A DNA stretch of 64,000 bases from Rhytidiadelphus loreus (GCA_947034895.1 OX344764.1:59377348-59441347), one strand, 5' to 3'; counted from the stretch's first letter, positions 12,568-24,699 are shown. Notes: generated by a model from the sequence alone, not told the origin. Numbers and translations: made by a program.

Positions 12568-12575
12568 TTCAGACG

Positions 12576-13038
12576 TGACATGGCTTTGGAAGTGGGGCCA
12601 CGACAACCGACACCTCCCGGCAGGAACGGTCGCTGAGATACATTGGCAGAGTGATGCCCAAGTGACAGAGGTGATCAGAAGGGTTTTTGGAGAGGGTGAT
12701 CCAGGGGTCGACTATATTTTGGTCAAATTGCGGGTGGACATTGGGACCAAGACCGCTCCATTTTTGTGCGTGCGCCACATCCACAGCGCATCATGTTTAA
12801 CTCTCAAGGCGCGCCAGTCGGATTTGAGGGTGAACTGAGTTTTGAGGAACAAATGACGTACATTGAAGACAATACCTTCCATGAGCCAGCTCTCGTGAGT
12901 GCCATTTATTCCCACTTACATAATAGATACGACATCGACGCATTTCAGCTATTGACGACTTTGCAATCGCGACAAGAATTGCAACAATTTTTGAGAAACA
13001 GCATAGCACGAGGCGTTGTAATCGAAGAAGTAGAATAG
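12576..13038 (+). pseudogene. RING-finger gene, 3' portion
   Basis: Directly after the right target duplication the frame of the RING gene resumes (VTWLWKWGHDNRHLPAG, then EIHWQSDAQVTEVIRRVFGEG). About 12740 the open frame changes: the original frame ends at 12836, while the +1 frame runs on as APHPQRIMFNSQGAPVGFEG and SYEE-like acidic helical sequence to a stop at 13038 (ARGVVIEEVE). One missing base near ATTGGGACC would join the two. The C-terminal part resembles no family I recognise. This is a decayed 3' end, with an AT-rich tail downstream. Confidence 0.65.
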
Positions 13039-14884
13039 ATAGTTTTGGACTAGATTGTGTATAACTAGATAGATGTATAGAATTAAATACCGGAAGTTGT
13101 ACAAAGCAAACATATGTAATTATATAAAGTCTTTATTAGTTTACTATGTACTTCAGCGGATTTATAAAGTATGTACATTTATCGTTTTCTTTCCACCTTG
13201 TGTATTGTTGCTTCGCCTTTGTCTATTTTTGTAATCTATTGTACCTTTTTGTAATAGTATAGAAGAAGCTTGTATGCTTAGATGGTAGGTAAAAGAGTGT
13301 TTTATCTTTATTTTGGGTGTTGCCCTAAAGTCCGAAGTCCATTTTTTGGCCCAAACCACCGTAAACCACCCCTGTTGCTATGTTCACCTATGAATTAAAT
13401 TTTCCAATTTTTTTTTGAATCGAACCAAAGGATCTTGTTCTGCACTTGTCTTAGATGACGTGACCATAAATTTGTGATGTTTGACCGTATGGATTGAAAG
13501 TTATTAGCATTCGAAGTGAAAGCTCCAAATCTATTTAAAGAAGAGGCTAGGATTGCCTGCTCCATAGAAAAATCCATAACTTTTCCATTCCTAATCCAAA
13601 TGGGATGAATGAAAGCCTCCCATTTAAAAGAAAATATAATGCAACTAGAAAAAAATATACAAATTTGTATTTCATTTTATTGTGGATTTTTTTGTCTACC
13701 CGGAGTCCTGGACCGCCTAGTATCCCGATCTCCCCTGTTTGAGGTTATTCTGTTCTTGTGGCCTATCCCTAACCCCTTGCTTCTAGGCACCGATTGGAAT
13801 AGAAATTGTATTATGAATAAACTCATAAGTTTATCTATCATTCTATAATTCTATTTTATCATTCTTATGAAAAAGTTTTCAAAAGTTTGAGTAAAAAATT
13901 AGATCATGGGCGCCTATCGAAAATCCATTTTGTCCCTTGCAGCAAGGATAATGAGAGTATGTTACTTTAGGGTCTAAGAAATAAAAACAATGGAAATTCT
14001 TCCCCAAAGCCTAAAATAATAAAAAAAAATCTCTATTGCTTCATAATTGATGAAATCTCCTCTAAGTCTTTAGATTTAAACCCTAAATAATTCACATTTT
14101 GTAACTTCTTTTCTATTAGTTATTTAGTTTGAATCTTTTTTTAGTTGGACACATGATTGACTACTCCCTCATTTTTTTTTTAACTCCAAAGTTTACAAAT
14201 TAAAGTATTTAACATTTTCCATTTTCTCTCAAATGGCATTATGGCATTATTGAACAAAATGTCAACATTTTTGATTAGGAGACTAGGTGTATCAATTTGC
14301 AAAAAATTGTAACCATATAAATTCAAACAAGACATGTTAGCAATCTCATAGGTTGCTAAAACACAACAATATCACTTATAGAGTAAAAGATTATAATGTT
14401 TGAACATGAGGGTGTTAAAACTACAAAAATGATGTGAAGTCTTCCAATCCTCTTTTCAGTTTTCACAAGTAAAATTAAAAAAAATTTAGACCCAAAAAAC
14501 ATGAGGTTAAATTGCCTAACATGTATAACCCCAAACAATTTATGGCTTTTAAAAGTATACTCCATATTTTTCTTTTAATTAAATTTCAAATTTGAATGTG
14601 ATGTTTTCTCCAAGATCTTGTTGTGTTTTCGAGGCACATTTCGAAAAGCTCTCAATGCTACAAGAAGTTAAGATTGCAATGGGTACCCTTGCACAAAGTC
14701 TTGGAACGATAAATCACTATCATTTATTTTTTAGAATAGACTATTGATGCTAAAACTAGACTTCAAGAAGAACTTCCTAAAAATAGCAACTTGGATACTA
14801 CTAAAAATAGCAATTTGGTTAGGTTTTATTTGACTTTGAAGTTTTGCCAACACCAAATTTGGGTGCTTTGGGCATTTAGGCAAA
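13039..14884. other. AT-rich stretch; probable interior of a second hAT-like element
   Basis: No gene is visible. At 13420-13525 the phrase AAGGATCTTG, then GACCGTATGGATTG, then TTAGCATTCGAAGTG matches the left inverted arm of the 4095-12567 element in the same orientation. A left terminus for this second element was not found, so its extent is unknown. Confidence 0.5.
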
Positions 14885-15310
14885 AAATCCAATCCCACCC
14901 GTCCAGAGAACCGTCCACTTACCCGTCCAGATGCCCGTCCACCCGCCCGTCCAGTTTTCCGTCCAAAGACCCGTCCATCCCGCCCGTCCAGATACCCGTC
15001 CACACAACCGCCCACCCTTCCGTCCACATGCCCGTCCACACAACCGTCCACCCTTCCGTCCACATGCCCGTCCAGAGAACCGTCCACTTACCCGTCCACA
15101 TGCCCGTCCACCCGCCCATCCACCCGCCCGTCCAGTTTTCCGTCCAAATACCCGTCCATCCCGCCCGTCCACACAACCGCCCACCCTCCCGTCCACATGC
15201 CCGTCCAGATGCCCGTCCACCCGCCCGTCCAGTTTTCCGTCCACATACCCGTCCATCCAAACCGTCCAGATACCCTAAATCCCGCCCGTCCAGATACCCG
15301 TCCATCACGC
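14885..15310. repeat. CCCGTCCA minisatellite
   Basis: About 50 degenerate copies of an 8-12 bp unit (CCCGTCCA plus 2-4 variable bases) make this stretch readable in several frames as Pro/Arg/His/Val- or Gly/Trp/Asp-rich peptides. Those open frames are a by-product of the repeat and not genes. The array lies immediately inside a hAT-like terminus at 15516. Confidence 0.9.
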
Positions 15311-15516
15311 CCGTTCCGTGCCCGTCGACGGAAGCTCGCCTGTCCAGCTCGCCCGTCCGGCGCGCCCATCGACGAAGAACGTCCATCCATTTCCGTAGTT
15401 TTCATCCTCTGTGAACTGTTCTCGTTCAGATTACATCCTGACGGACGCCGGGGTTGAATCCTGACATCCGTCTGGACATCCTGACGGACGGACAAGACGT
15501 GACGGGGACAACCCTG
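15311..15516. mobile_element. Right end of a second hAT-like element in a MULE gene
   Basis: The terminus GGGGACAACCCTG (15504-15516) is the inverted form of CAGGGTTGTCCCC. Inside it are repeated TGACGGACG/CATCCTGACGG words, placed like the CGCGACGTC words of the first element. Beyond 15516 lies open coding sequence of a Mutator-like transposase that stops abruptly here. The expected 8-bp partner of TGCACCAC was not found on the left, so the other end is lost or rearranged. Confidence 0.65.
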
Positions 15517-17252
15517 TGCACCACGGTATCTTCGGATTGCATATCACACATTACAATGGTCATCACCTTTTTGTACTCGGCATCGTATACGTGGCAAGCC
15601 ATTGTGGTCCAATCCTTCACGTGCTTCACGTGATCAAACATCAACCACGCGTTCTGTAGATTCCCTCCTGGTTGCATGCGCTTGACAAGGTCCACTCCAC
15701 TTCCAGGTCCTTCCGTGAGCATTTTAAAAATGTAAACCTTCTCCTTTCCTTGACCTGGAAAGATGCTGTCATGTATGAATTCGAACTTCGTCTCCTTCTT
15801 CATTGTCATGATGTTGTCAATGATCCCTCCTCGATTGTTTGAGCGAAATGATGAGATCACATTCCGAATACTTGGAGATGAAAGATATTGGAAGTGGTCC
15901 ATCACTTCTTCCATTTCCTCCCCCTTCAGCATCTTCTTCTCTCCTTCTCCGTTGTGAAATAGATGATTAGTCAGAAACTTTTTACTAGCAGATAGTACAA
16001 TTGCGGAGTTTGTGGCCGACGGTGTTTTGGAAACTTGCTCTTCTAGAAGTCCAAAGATTTCCTGTGTGGAATCTCTGTACATCCCCTTCGCAACCGGGTG
16101 GTTGTGCTCTCCGAAGTGAATAGCAGCCCTACTCATTTCTGGATTATCACCAAAACAATAGTATATCCTAGCAGTGCAAGTGTCAAGACATGAAGGTGAT
16201 ATCTTGCACACCTTACAAACTAGAGTAGAGTCTTTAGGAGGACCATTTCCAACTACAAAAGGAAATGATGTGAAGCCAGACCACTCTGTTTCATTCTTCT
16301 TGGAAGATCTTGCTAAGTAATCACAGTTCGAGTTCATACAAGCAAGATGGCCAGCACAGAGAGACTTACGGAACTTGAGATTGTCGGAGTTGCTGATGTT
16401 TGTAGTCATGACCCTACACCACAGATGTCCATCATAGCGCTTATCCATTCCTTCTAAGCTCCGCGCCGCTGATGAAGATGAAGTAGATCGGCATGGTGGC
16501 AGTTCAAAGATGACATCTCCATCATAAACGACTGGAAGAAAGAAAACATGATGGTGTTTCATAATGTTCAGATCCACTGTAGACAACTCATTCCGAGATC
16601 GACGCATATTGGCTAGTTTCCGCAAGCAATCCATTATGCTAACTTTGGAAGCTGGATATGGATGCAACGGAGTCCGAGGCATTATAGATTGCACTTGACT
16701 GCTCGAAGGGCTGTCAGATATTGAATCCAATACAACCTTCTTTTCAGTTCTAGTTCCGATCGAACCTCCTATATTCTCTAGAATCACCTGAGGAGACTCT
16801 CCTTCTGATTCACTAGATAGTTCTATGATTGGATCTAATTTCTCTACCTTCACAACATGAAGTAATGAAGGCTTCATAAGGACCGGAGAAGCTGAAAGAC
16901 CTACATTAGGTGAAACAAGTTTGATTGTATGCGGCATATCTACTGTTGAATTATCTGATTGGCGACTCAAAATCTCAATGGAAGCACCGAGCATAGAAAG
17001 AGGAAGTCCGTATGCTCTATAGTTCCCTGGCGAAAGGTACCAACAGTGTCCTTCATCTTCCGCAGATTTAATGATGGGGACAAACTCCTTGACTTTGCCC
17101 GACTCCGACATCCTTTCTTCTTCAACATAGATGGAATTCTCTACAAATCTAAATCGGACGTGTAGAAGATGACTGAGAACTCTAGCGGGTCCTCTGTCCT
17201 CCATCGGAAAAAGAAGAGGTACCTCATGACCATCTACTCGAATGCAAGCCAT
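15517..17252 (-). pseudogene. Mutator-like transposase, N-terminal two-thirds, truncated
   Basis: The frame is open for about 578 codons from the ATG at 17252. Residues ~40-260 are Ser-rich and unlike known domains. At ~300-385 there is a Cys/His zinc module (LACMNSNCDY, CKVCKIS, then GEHNHP) of the WRKY/GCM1-related kind that precedes many Mutator-like transposase cores. At ~545-572 the core begins (HVKDWTTMACHVYD and CDMQSEDT). The frame is lost exactly at the hAT-like terminus at 15516, so the catalytic core is missing. A TATA-like box lies about 175 bp upstream of the ATG. Such proteins bind element ends and cut DNA in the nucleus; this copy could not. Assignment to MULE rests on my recognition of the core motifs. 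Confidence 0.7.
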
Positions 17253-17427
17253 CTTTAGAAATCATAAACGGAAGTGTGAAAGGAGAAGTCTCAGACTGAG
17301 TCCTAAGCATAATATGAAGAAGAATAGAACTTTTGTACCCCTAGAGAGTCTATCATCAACACATATACAAAAGTAGAGTTTAGTACTACTAGTCTTCTAG
17401 TCAATTGTTTGTCTTGCAAAATGGACC

Positions 17428-17435
17428 TTTATATA
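17428..17435 (-). promoter_or_regulatory. TATA box of the MULE gene
   Basis: TATATAAA on the minus strand, 176-183 bp before the ATG at 17252 and in AT-poor surroundings. It is a plausible core promoter; no transcription data are available. Confidence 0.45.
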
Positions 17436-17559
17436 CTTCCTCTGCTTAAATATTGGCCGCCATGATCATTATAGTGTCACCGTCTAAACCCGGCCAATAT
17501 ATTACCACCTACAAAAGCCAAAGATAATAGAATTCTTGAAGAAGGCCGTCAATTGTATC

Positions 17560-18150
17560 TATTTATGAGTATCCCCCTACCATTTCCCTTTTGTACAATA
17601 AACTTTACCTACCATGTGCATCCATTCAACATAGCCTTGTCCGCTACCACCATCCACACCCATTATGGCCTCATTCCTTACAACAGTCAAAAATATAATT
17701 TCGGCGCCTCTTTGATACCATTACTCATCCAGAAAGGTGTTAGGTTGTCTTACAAATGGCGTAACCTTTTTTATAACGAGTTGAAATTCAGCTTCACCGC
17801 ATTGTAGATACCTTGGCACATCCAGGTGGAAGTCAGGTTCTTTTACACTTCCACGTCAAGTTCTTCGTAGCAGTCACAAGTACAATTTTGACGGCTCTTT
17901 GATAACATAACACATCAAGCGAGGTGTCAGGGTTCGTTTGAAATTTGATTCACCTTCTTATTAATAGTCAGAAATTATGTTGTGGCGCCTATTCAATTGC
18001 AGTGCACATCCTCCAAGGTGTCAGGGTTTCTTAGAAATCTGTGTTTACTTCATTACAGCAGTCACACAGCAAGTTTCGCCGCCTATTCCATTCCATTGCA
18101 CATCCATCGAAGTGTCAGTGCTTCTTTGAAATTTGCATCAAGTACACGTT
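17560..18150. repeat. Degenerate tandem repeat of about 90-120 bp
   Basis: Four diverged units contain the order CAGTCACA, a GGCGCCT/CGCCTATTC word, TGCACATCC and AGGTGTCAGGGTTTCTT, near 17685-17770, 17870-17950, 17965-18045 and 18055-18145. No gene is apparent. Confidence 0.55.
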
Positions 18151-18217
18151 TTATTTTCGCGACGCGTAAAGCCATTTGTTTTGTACCACGCAGCCACTGC
18201 CTTGAAAGAACTCTGTC

Positions 18218-18619
18218 ATGGCCCTAGTGTACTATAGGGTACCCAATGCTTCATGTTGTCTCCCTCAAGACTATAAGAAGATGGCATTCTTCCCATTAGA
18301 GGCATTCACAGTTTGGGGTCTTGCTTGCACCGGAGTTGAGTCGACGGAGAGTCTCTTTGAAGTGATCTTCCTCATGCTTGTAGAGCAGTTTGTCACGTCT
18401 ACAGCTTGCAAGTTGTTCACAAAGAGAAGGAGTCGGCGTAGGTCTTTGTATTTTTCATCTTCAAGAGAATTGAGAAGATCTAGAATGACCCGCGGGAAGA
18501 AGCTTGTGTCGAAGACAAGTAATTCTACTGGAGATGACCTTCGCAAAGTGTTGCACTTTGGTATTGGAGGTACGAGCGAGGAGGACAATGAGGGCGTGAA
18601 CAACTTGGATGAAGTGTAG
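18218..18619 (+). CDS. Hypothetical 133-residue frame
   Basis: ATG at 18218 opens a frame to a stop at 18619. The first part is hydrophobic/Cys-containing, then comes a basic run (KRRSRRRS) and an acidic C-terminus. I recognise no domain. A second in-frame ATG at 18485 (MTRGKKLVSK) starts with the same three residues as the first exon of the gene at 20385 (MTRTTRSRAPE), which may hint at a duplicated, decayed 5' exon. Chance is a fair alternative. Confidence 0.25.
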   Translation: MALVYYRVPNASCCLPQDYKKMAFFPLEAFTVWGLACTGVESTESLFEVIFLMLVEQFVTSTACKLFTKRRSRRRSLYFSSSRELRRSRMTRGKKLVSKTSNSTGDDLRKVLHFGIGGTSEEDNEGVNNLDEV

Positions 18620-20384
18620 GAGATTTCTGTGGATACAACACAGGGTCAACATCTAAGGAGACAAGAAGACAATGCAAAATAATGTAAGTTACAGTTGTTG
18701 TACATTATTCTCTTGTGTTTTCTGTATCTGCTATATCTTCTTCATTTTTTTTTTTCAAGGACTCTATGGATCAAAGACACATCCTCGAGTGTTTGAAAAA
18801 TCATTTTACTTCTTTGGTTTGCATCTTTAAATTAGGAGCAGACAATGGTGATTGCTATGATTATGAATCTTTCCTTTTGACTGAAGCATCCTTTTTAAGA
18901 TGCATACATGAATAGCTGTAGAAATTACAAGATTGATTCATGTTACAATATTTTACCTTCCTATATTCGAGCAATTTTGAATTATAATTTTTTCCTGGGC
19001 TTTAGAGAAAATATGTACATACTTCTAGAAATATTAGACTAGTGGTCAAATGTTCCTGATCTTGGCTTCCTTGCTTCAATGTTAGAGCTCACAGTTTTAG
19101 GAAGTGCGTACTAACTAAATTCAGAATGTACATAGGAAAATTGCCTCATTGTCTTAACAAATATATGGAGGGAATTTGAAACCCCATTTCAGTACTTGGA
19201 TGGCTGTACATGAAATAAAAGAATGAAAAGGATTTCCCAATATTCTCTACCAAAATTCTTTACCTTTTTCAGAATAATTTGTTTAATGATGTGATAATTG
19301 CTAATCACTGATTGAGCAATCCCCAACGTATAAGGGAATATATACATATTCATTGCTGAAGACTTTATCCTTCTAGTATAGCATTTATAGAAGCCGAATT
19401 ATAATATGGAATCATACGTGCCTATTTCTAGAAATGTCGATATCATTAGAATTAGAACTCACTAGAATAGTATGTTGAAAATTTTATCTTAAGGTCAATA
19501 CTGTGAGATGGAGTCTAATTTATTAAGAATCCAAACACTTTCTTACAGATTCTTCCATGGTTGTAGAAAAAAAAGAACAAGGAAGCGTGAAGAATAACTA
19601 CAAATAGAATGGATATGTCTTTCAATAATTGAAGAACCGGAACTCTAATTGAGCATTTCATATATTGATATTGAATAAAATCTAGTCTAAGAAGTACCTG
19701 CACTAGCTAAAACAACATTTTTTTATCCGTTCTGATTATCTAGATAAATAAAATCTCGGACCATCCAGCTCACAAGGCACGATGAGCCAGCTCATACTCT
19801 CAAAGAATGAATGGTAAGGCCGATACATATTCACAAACATCAAAGATTTCTTGCGGACTGAAAGTTCTGATTCACTTTATAGTCCTCAGTACTCGGAAAG
19901 TCTTCGGCTGCTAACTGGGAGTGTAGATGCGCCAATTGGACTAGAATGTTGGACTGCAAGTTTGGACTCTGAACTCGCTGAAAGGAGGGTAAATCTCGGA
20001 CTCAGCACTAGGACATTAAGTTCAAGAATTGGAATTACACAGGTTGAAAGTTGAATTTCAATGACCACCTCAGAAGCCGCTAGAAGCATGCCTGCAGGTG
20101 CTTCCTAATTTCCAAATGTGAGGTACCATAAATTTCTGAATCTACGCGCCAATTCAAAATCTCGGACTAACCCACCTTTTCAGACTACGGGATGACAAGT
20201 GGTTGACCGAACCTTGAATATCAGCATCCGAGTATCACGGAACCGTGAAGCCTGGATTACAAAGTGATCGTATTTCGGATTTCTTCCATCACCGAACTAA
20301 TCCACAGTCATCTCGAACTCACCAAAGTGGCGACGCCCTTGCTCACAATCACTGAATTACTTTTGTGGCCTTCAGGTGATTACA
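18620..20384. other. No gene seen; upstream region of the methylase-like gene
   Basis: No recognisable coding sequence. Between 19850 and 20330 short words such as CTCGGACT and GGACTG recur. The region directly precedes the first exon at 20385 and so would contain its promoter, but I cannot point to a clear TATA box. Confidence 0.4.
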
Positions 20385-20812
20385 ATGACCCGCACCACCC
20401 GAAGTCGCGCGCCTGAAGATTCCAGTTTGCAGCTTGCTGCTGGAGGGGAGAGTACTCAATGCCGCATTATGAAGGTAAAAATTTTGACTTGGACATGTGT
20501 TGGAATCCATAATAGCTTAGTACGGACCTTAATAGACTAAGAAAAATTAAAATAGATCAAAATTGAAAAAAATTAGTTTAGGCATAGACTAGCGGAAACA
20601 AATAAATACTTAGAATTAGTTTAGACTTCGTTCCGGAACCAGTACGGAAGCATGACGGAACTTGACATCCAGGTGGACGGATTCAGGAGCCGGAACGTAG
20701 GAACCCAGAACGCAGGCATTAAATTCAGTAGCTTGCGGCGGTAGACTAGGGATACGTTACGGCGTTCCGTAGCCTGCGTTCTCGTTACAATGAACGTTGG
20801 GCGCAGGAATTC

Positions 20813-20820
20813 TATATAAA
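20813..20820 (+). promoter_or_regulatory. TATA box of the retroelement-like copy A
   Basis: TATATAAA in GC-richer DNA, 107 bp before the ATG at 20927. The second copy has TATATA in the matching place (near 53890, minus strand), which supports a promoter role. Confidence 0.55.
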
Positions 20821-20926
20821 CCTAGTTCCTCCTCATTTCTCGCCCTCTTTCAGTTGCTCCGCATCTGGCTGATAGTGAGAGAAAGTGTGGTGAGTTAGGG
20901 TTACCGCGATAGGAGAGGTGAGACGG

Positions 20927-22813
20927 ATGGCAGGGGTTAGTACGTGGTATATAGTACCGGCCCGGAAGATCAGTCCGGTATATCCGGAAGATCCGCTGCA
21001 CTTGCGGCATTTAGAGGACGATTTGGTTGTTTTAGGTTGTGCAGGTCTGCAGAAGAAACCCTAGAACGTCCAGAGTGACCAGGTGCTCCGGGAGTTGGCG
21101 GCAGGTGCTCCGAACCAGTACGACCAGACCGTACGTGGGCATCCGGACCAGTGGACGGAGGAGCTGTGGGCGGAAGTGTACGGGTTCTCCCAAACCGGAA
21201 GCGGATTCGCTGCCCGAACAGACTAATACCACCAGCACAAGTTCGTGAACCCACCACACGCGAAGGAGGGCTACGCGATCAAGGATTGCCGGGACGAGAG
21301 GCACAGGCGGCTGCTCCAGTTTCTGCTACCGATCCTGTACCCGGATAAGAGTTCCCGGGTTACGGTAACCATGGCCAACACGATCTTCGGGGCATTTCAG
21401 GACCGGGTCGTGAACTGGGGCCGGATCGTGGCGAGCGTGGTGGGGCGCTGCACCGGGAACTTGGCGAAGAACAAGCCGAACCCGCTCAGCACGTACCTGC
21501 TCCACCTGTACCAACACCGGGAACTGTTGACGGAAGACGAGGCGACGGATTATGAGACCGGTCTCATCATGCTCCAATGTAACTGCTTTGACGACGAGGA
21601 GCAGGAAACGCAGGAGTCTGAGGATGAGGAGGAGGAAGCCAAGCCGGAAGTCAAGCCGGAGATCAAGGAAGAGAAGCCGGAACCGGAACCCAAGCAGACA
21701 CAGAGGGAGAAGGAGGAACGGGACCAGCCATCGGGAAGCAAAAGACGGAAGTCTACACTTCCGACTGCCAGAGGTAAATTCCCGGGTCCCTTTCTCATCC
21801 AGGATAAACAGGAGTGGGAAGGACCACGCTTCTTCGAGTGCGGAGAAGAGTGGATCCGGACCGCAAAGGATTACCATGACAGGCTCACGGAGATCGTATT
21901 CCGGTCCGCGGAAGTGGTGAAGTGCGAACCGGAAAACCTGGTGGACGCGCTGAAGGCGTTACCGGCTGAGTCGGAATGGAACGAGATGAGGACAGAAATC
22001 CGGAACTTGAAGACGGAACGGGACGCGCTCAAGGGGAAGCTGATCTGGACGGAAGGAGAGCTGCACCAGTCTCAAGGGGCGACGCAGAAGGCATACCAAG
22101 CGATCCAGACCTTCCAGAAATGGATGGTCAGTCCGGCGGACCTCTATCACAAGGCGGCACTCTATGACAAAATGCAAAAGACGTCCGCAGCCCTCACCAA
22201 CACGAAGATAGTCCGGGTGATGGTGGAGATGTCTGGAAAAATGGAGGCATCATTGAAAGAGTTCCGGTCCATGATGGCGAACATAGATCCGAACAAGCCT
22301 CTCGACTTCGGGGGATTTCCGGAAGTTCCGGATGTCATCGCAACTCCGGCAACTCAACCTCCCATCTCGCCCATCAGACGGACAGATCAGTTTGGGTCAC
22401 TGATCCATATTGTCACTCAAGGGGGTCCCTCATCCAGAATTCTGGGTTAGGATATGCCGGTCCGGAGCAGTTTGGATGCCCGGATCGACCTTGTCCAGAA
22501 TCCGGCACGGACGCATCCGGAGCAGTTCGAGGATATCGAACCGCCTCCACCGATGCCTTTACCTACACCGGATCCCATCGAGATATTGGAGGAGGCGGAA
22601 GTAGAAGAAGCAGAAGTGGAGGAGGATCCGAAGTCGTTGGAGAAGGCGGACCGGTCTCTCGTCCATACGGACGAGACGGATTCTGACAGTCCTCCGGTCC
22701 GGAAGACATCGATCATCACCCGGGCGTCCCTCCGTACACCCCAAGGCAAGACCAGCACCCGGGGGCAATTAGGATTTGACAGTAGTTCGAAGAAACAGCG
22801 GAAGGGAAAGTAG
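20927..22813 (+). pseudogene. Gag-like protein of retroelement-like copy A
   Basis: A frame of 628 codons begins at ATG 20927 (MAGVSTWYIVPARKIS) and ends at TAG 22811, with three internal stops: TAG 21062, TAA 21224, TAG 22448. The second copy has Trp at the first stop position and Gln at the second, so these are mutations and not sense. Residues ~110-210 form the best-conserved block (GYAIKDCRDERHRRLLQFL, then ANTIFGAFQDRVVNWG, then STYLLHLYQH); I have seen this block in many uncharacterised proteins of seedless plants. Then come an acidic Glu/Pro/Lys segment (~220-280), a coiled coil (~345-440), and a basic tail (SSKKQRKGK). The assignment as gag rests on context, not on a zinc knuckle, which is absent. 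Confidence 0.7.
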
Positions 22814-22997
22814 ATAGTTAGACTCATAGTGTTTTTTTATCTTTTTGTTAGACTTAGAATTCCGGGTCTCAGTCAGAACCCGGATTCCGGATTTTCAGTG
22901 GTAATTTTCAGTTAAACTTATCCGCCTGGACTTTTAGGGCAGTTTAGGATGGTGTTTAGTGGCACTTTCCGCGGGTTTTACGGCATGTTGTTTTGCT

Positions 22998-23004
22998 TAT
23001 AAAA
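22998..23004 (+). promoter_or_regulatory. TATA-like box in the 3' region of copy A
   Basis: TATAAAA followed by a pyrimidine-rich stretch, as in the U3/R part of a plant LTR. It suggests the 3' kilobase of the element may derive from an LTR although no 5' partner is present. Confidence 0.35.
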
Positions 23005-24189
23005 GGAAGGGACCGCTTGTGGTCCTTCATTCCTTTTCTTGCTATTCCTTATTTTGAGCAGTAAATATATGTGTGCATTTTTATTGTCTTTTTACTCATT
23101 GCCTTAGTTTTCTTTGTGGGTCCTTGGTTTCCTTTTCCTTGGGAGTTTGAAGGTTGCTTGGGCGCTTGCTTGAAGGTTTTGGCTACAGAGTAGAGAGGTG
23201 GTAAGGAGGAGTCCGGATTCAGGGTTTCCCGGGTCTGTGAACTGTGTGTTGTCCAGGGAAGCGGTTTTAGCGTGTGTAGGAAGTTGTGCGGAGTCCGGCG
23301 TTGGTGGTGTGGGTGCGAGTCCGGAAGGCTAGGGAGGGTTCCGTGCGGAGATAAACAACCGTCTGTGGAAAACCCCCGCTCACCCGGAAAGTTCCGTCCG
23401 TCTGCAAAACACAAGTTAGAGTGCTAGTACTGGACCCCGTCTTAGTTTCCGGGTAAGTCTTGTATTTGTCGTTGTAGCAAGGGGTGTCGGGTTGTATTCT
23501 GAGTGACCTGCTTCTGGAGAAATCCGAAGTTGTGAAGGTCAGCCAGTTTGTTCCTTGTTTGTGACGGAAAGATCTTTGGGTACGTGTCATTAGGAAGTTA
23601 GAGTTAGTAAGATACAAGGAGTGGTGTTGTCCTTACCCCTCCGTAAAAGTCAGTGAGGACCCTCTGAAGGTGAAACAGAGGTATCGAAAACCGTGTGTGT
23701 AAGTTATGAATCTGGTGTTTGTGATAATCCGGATCCGGTAGAGAGTCCGGATAGAGAAAGAATCCGGGTAGGGAGTGAAATTTGAAGTAGTTACAATAAA
23801 CCGGATTAGACGGAATTTAGAACACCCTCTGGGGTTCCCTGGGACGATAGTCCGTGTCATCTTGCCACTTTGTTGTGGTTAAGAGCGCTTACTACAGTAT
23901 TACGCGTACGACAACATGCGTTGCTTCAAATCTGGTGCTTGAAACCTTGAATTTTCCGACTTTGTTCCACCACGGTTGCTTCAAAATTGTAGTGAGGATT
24001 GGCTGGATAGGCTTCAAGGACAGCTGACTAGATCAGGATGCTAGAATTTATATAGTCCGAGATGTAGATTGACGGGCACTCCAGGACCCGCCAACAAGTT
24101 CTTCATGAAACCGTATCCAAGCAGGTCAGCAGCGGGTCGGTTTAGATAGTTTGCATCCAACTGTCGGAGGAGTGATCGAAAAGAATGTC

Positions 24190-24262
24190 GGGGTCCTGTT
24201 CACTCGGACGGACTCACCATCGAATCCAACAATCTTCTTGCGCGAATGTACAGGACCCCCCA
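24190..24262. repeat. G-rich/C-rich hairpin element, copy 1
   Basis: GGGGTCCTGTTCACTCG pairs with CGAATGTACAGGACCCCCC, with two mismatches over the arm. The loop contains CATCGAATCCAACAA, a degraded form of the palindrome TGTCGGATCCGACA of copy 5. Confidence 0.7.
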
Positions 24263-24627
24263 AAACTGACATTTTAATGTTTTTTCGTACCATCTGAATC
24301 CGCCTCCATGTACACCAACGTGGCGTTGTGAAGGTATGAATTCCAGCTTGCACATGCGTTTCTTCAAATCTGATGCTCGAAACTCCGAATTTCAAAAATG
24401 AGTTCCAACACGGTTGCTTCGAAATTTCAGTTCGGGATTGCCTGCACAGGCTTCCAAGGCAACCGATTAGATGAGGATGCCAGATGTAGATCGACCGAGA
24501 TGTAGATTGACGGGCACTCCAAGTTGACGTTGATCCAGATTGACGTTGATCTTGAAAACGTATCCAAGCAGGGCGGCGGTTTAAGTGTGCATCCATCGGC
24601 ATGGTCACAATGACGGAAAAGAATCTC

Positions 24628-24699
24628 GGGGTCCTACTGATTCCGCCAGAGTGACCATCGGATCCGACAGTCTTCTTCTGTGAATCAGCAGGACCCCCC
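24628..24699. repeat. G-rich/C-rich hairpin element, copy 2
   Basis: GGGGTCCTACTGATTC pairs with GAATCAGCAGGACCCC at all but one position. The loop centre is CATCGGATCCGACAG. This is the best-paired copy. Confidence 0.75.

Larger units (their letters stand above)
20498..23913 (+). mobile_element. 3.4-kb retroelement-like insertion, copy A
   Basis: The element begins TGTTGGAATCC and ends GCGTACGACA, is flanked by the 5-bp duplication ACATG (20493-20497 and 23914-23918), and lies in intron 1 of the methylase-like gene. TG...CA ends and a 5-bp duplication are the mark of retroviral-type integrase. Yet I find no long terminal repeats: the first and last ~400 bp do not resemble each other, although each contains a TATA-like box. 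It encodes one long gag-like frame (20927-22813) and no visible polymerase. A diverged second copy with the same two ends lies at 38979-54204, on the other strand. Confidence 0.8.

Noticed and set aside
14731..15495. Several long overlapping frames on both strands (Gly/Asp/Arg/Trp- or Pro/Arg/His-rich)
   Set aside because: All are translations of the CCCGTCCA minisatellite in different frames. Length is explained by the lack of stop words in the repeat.
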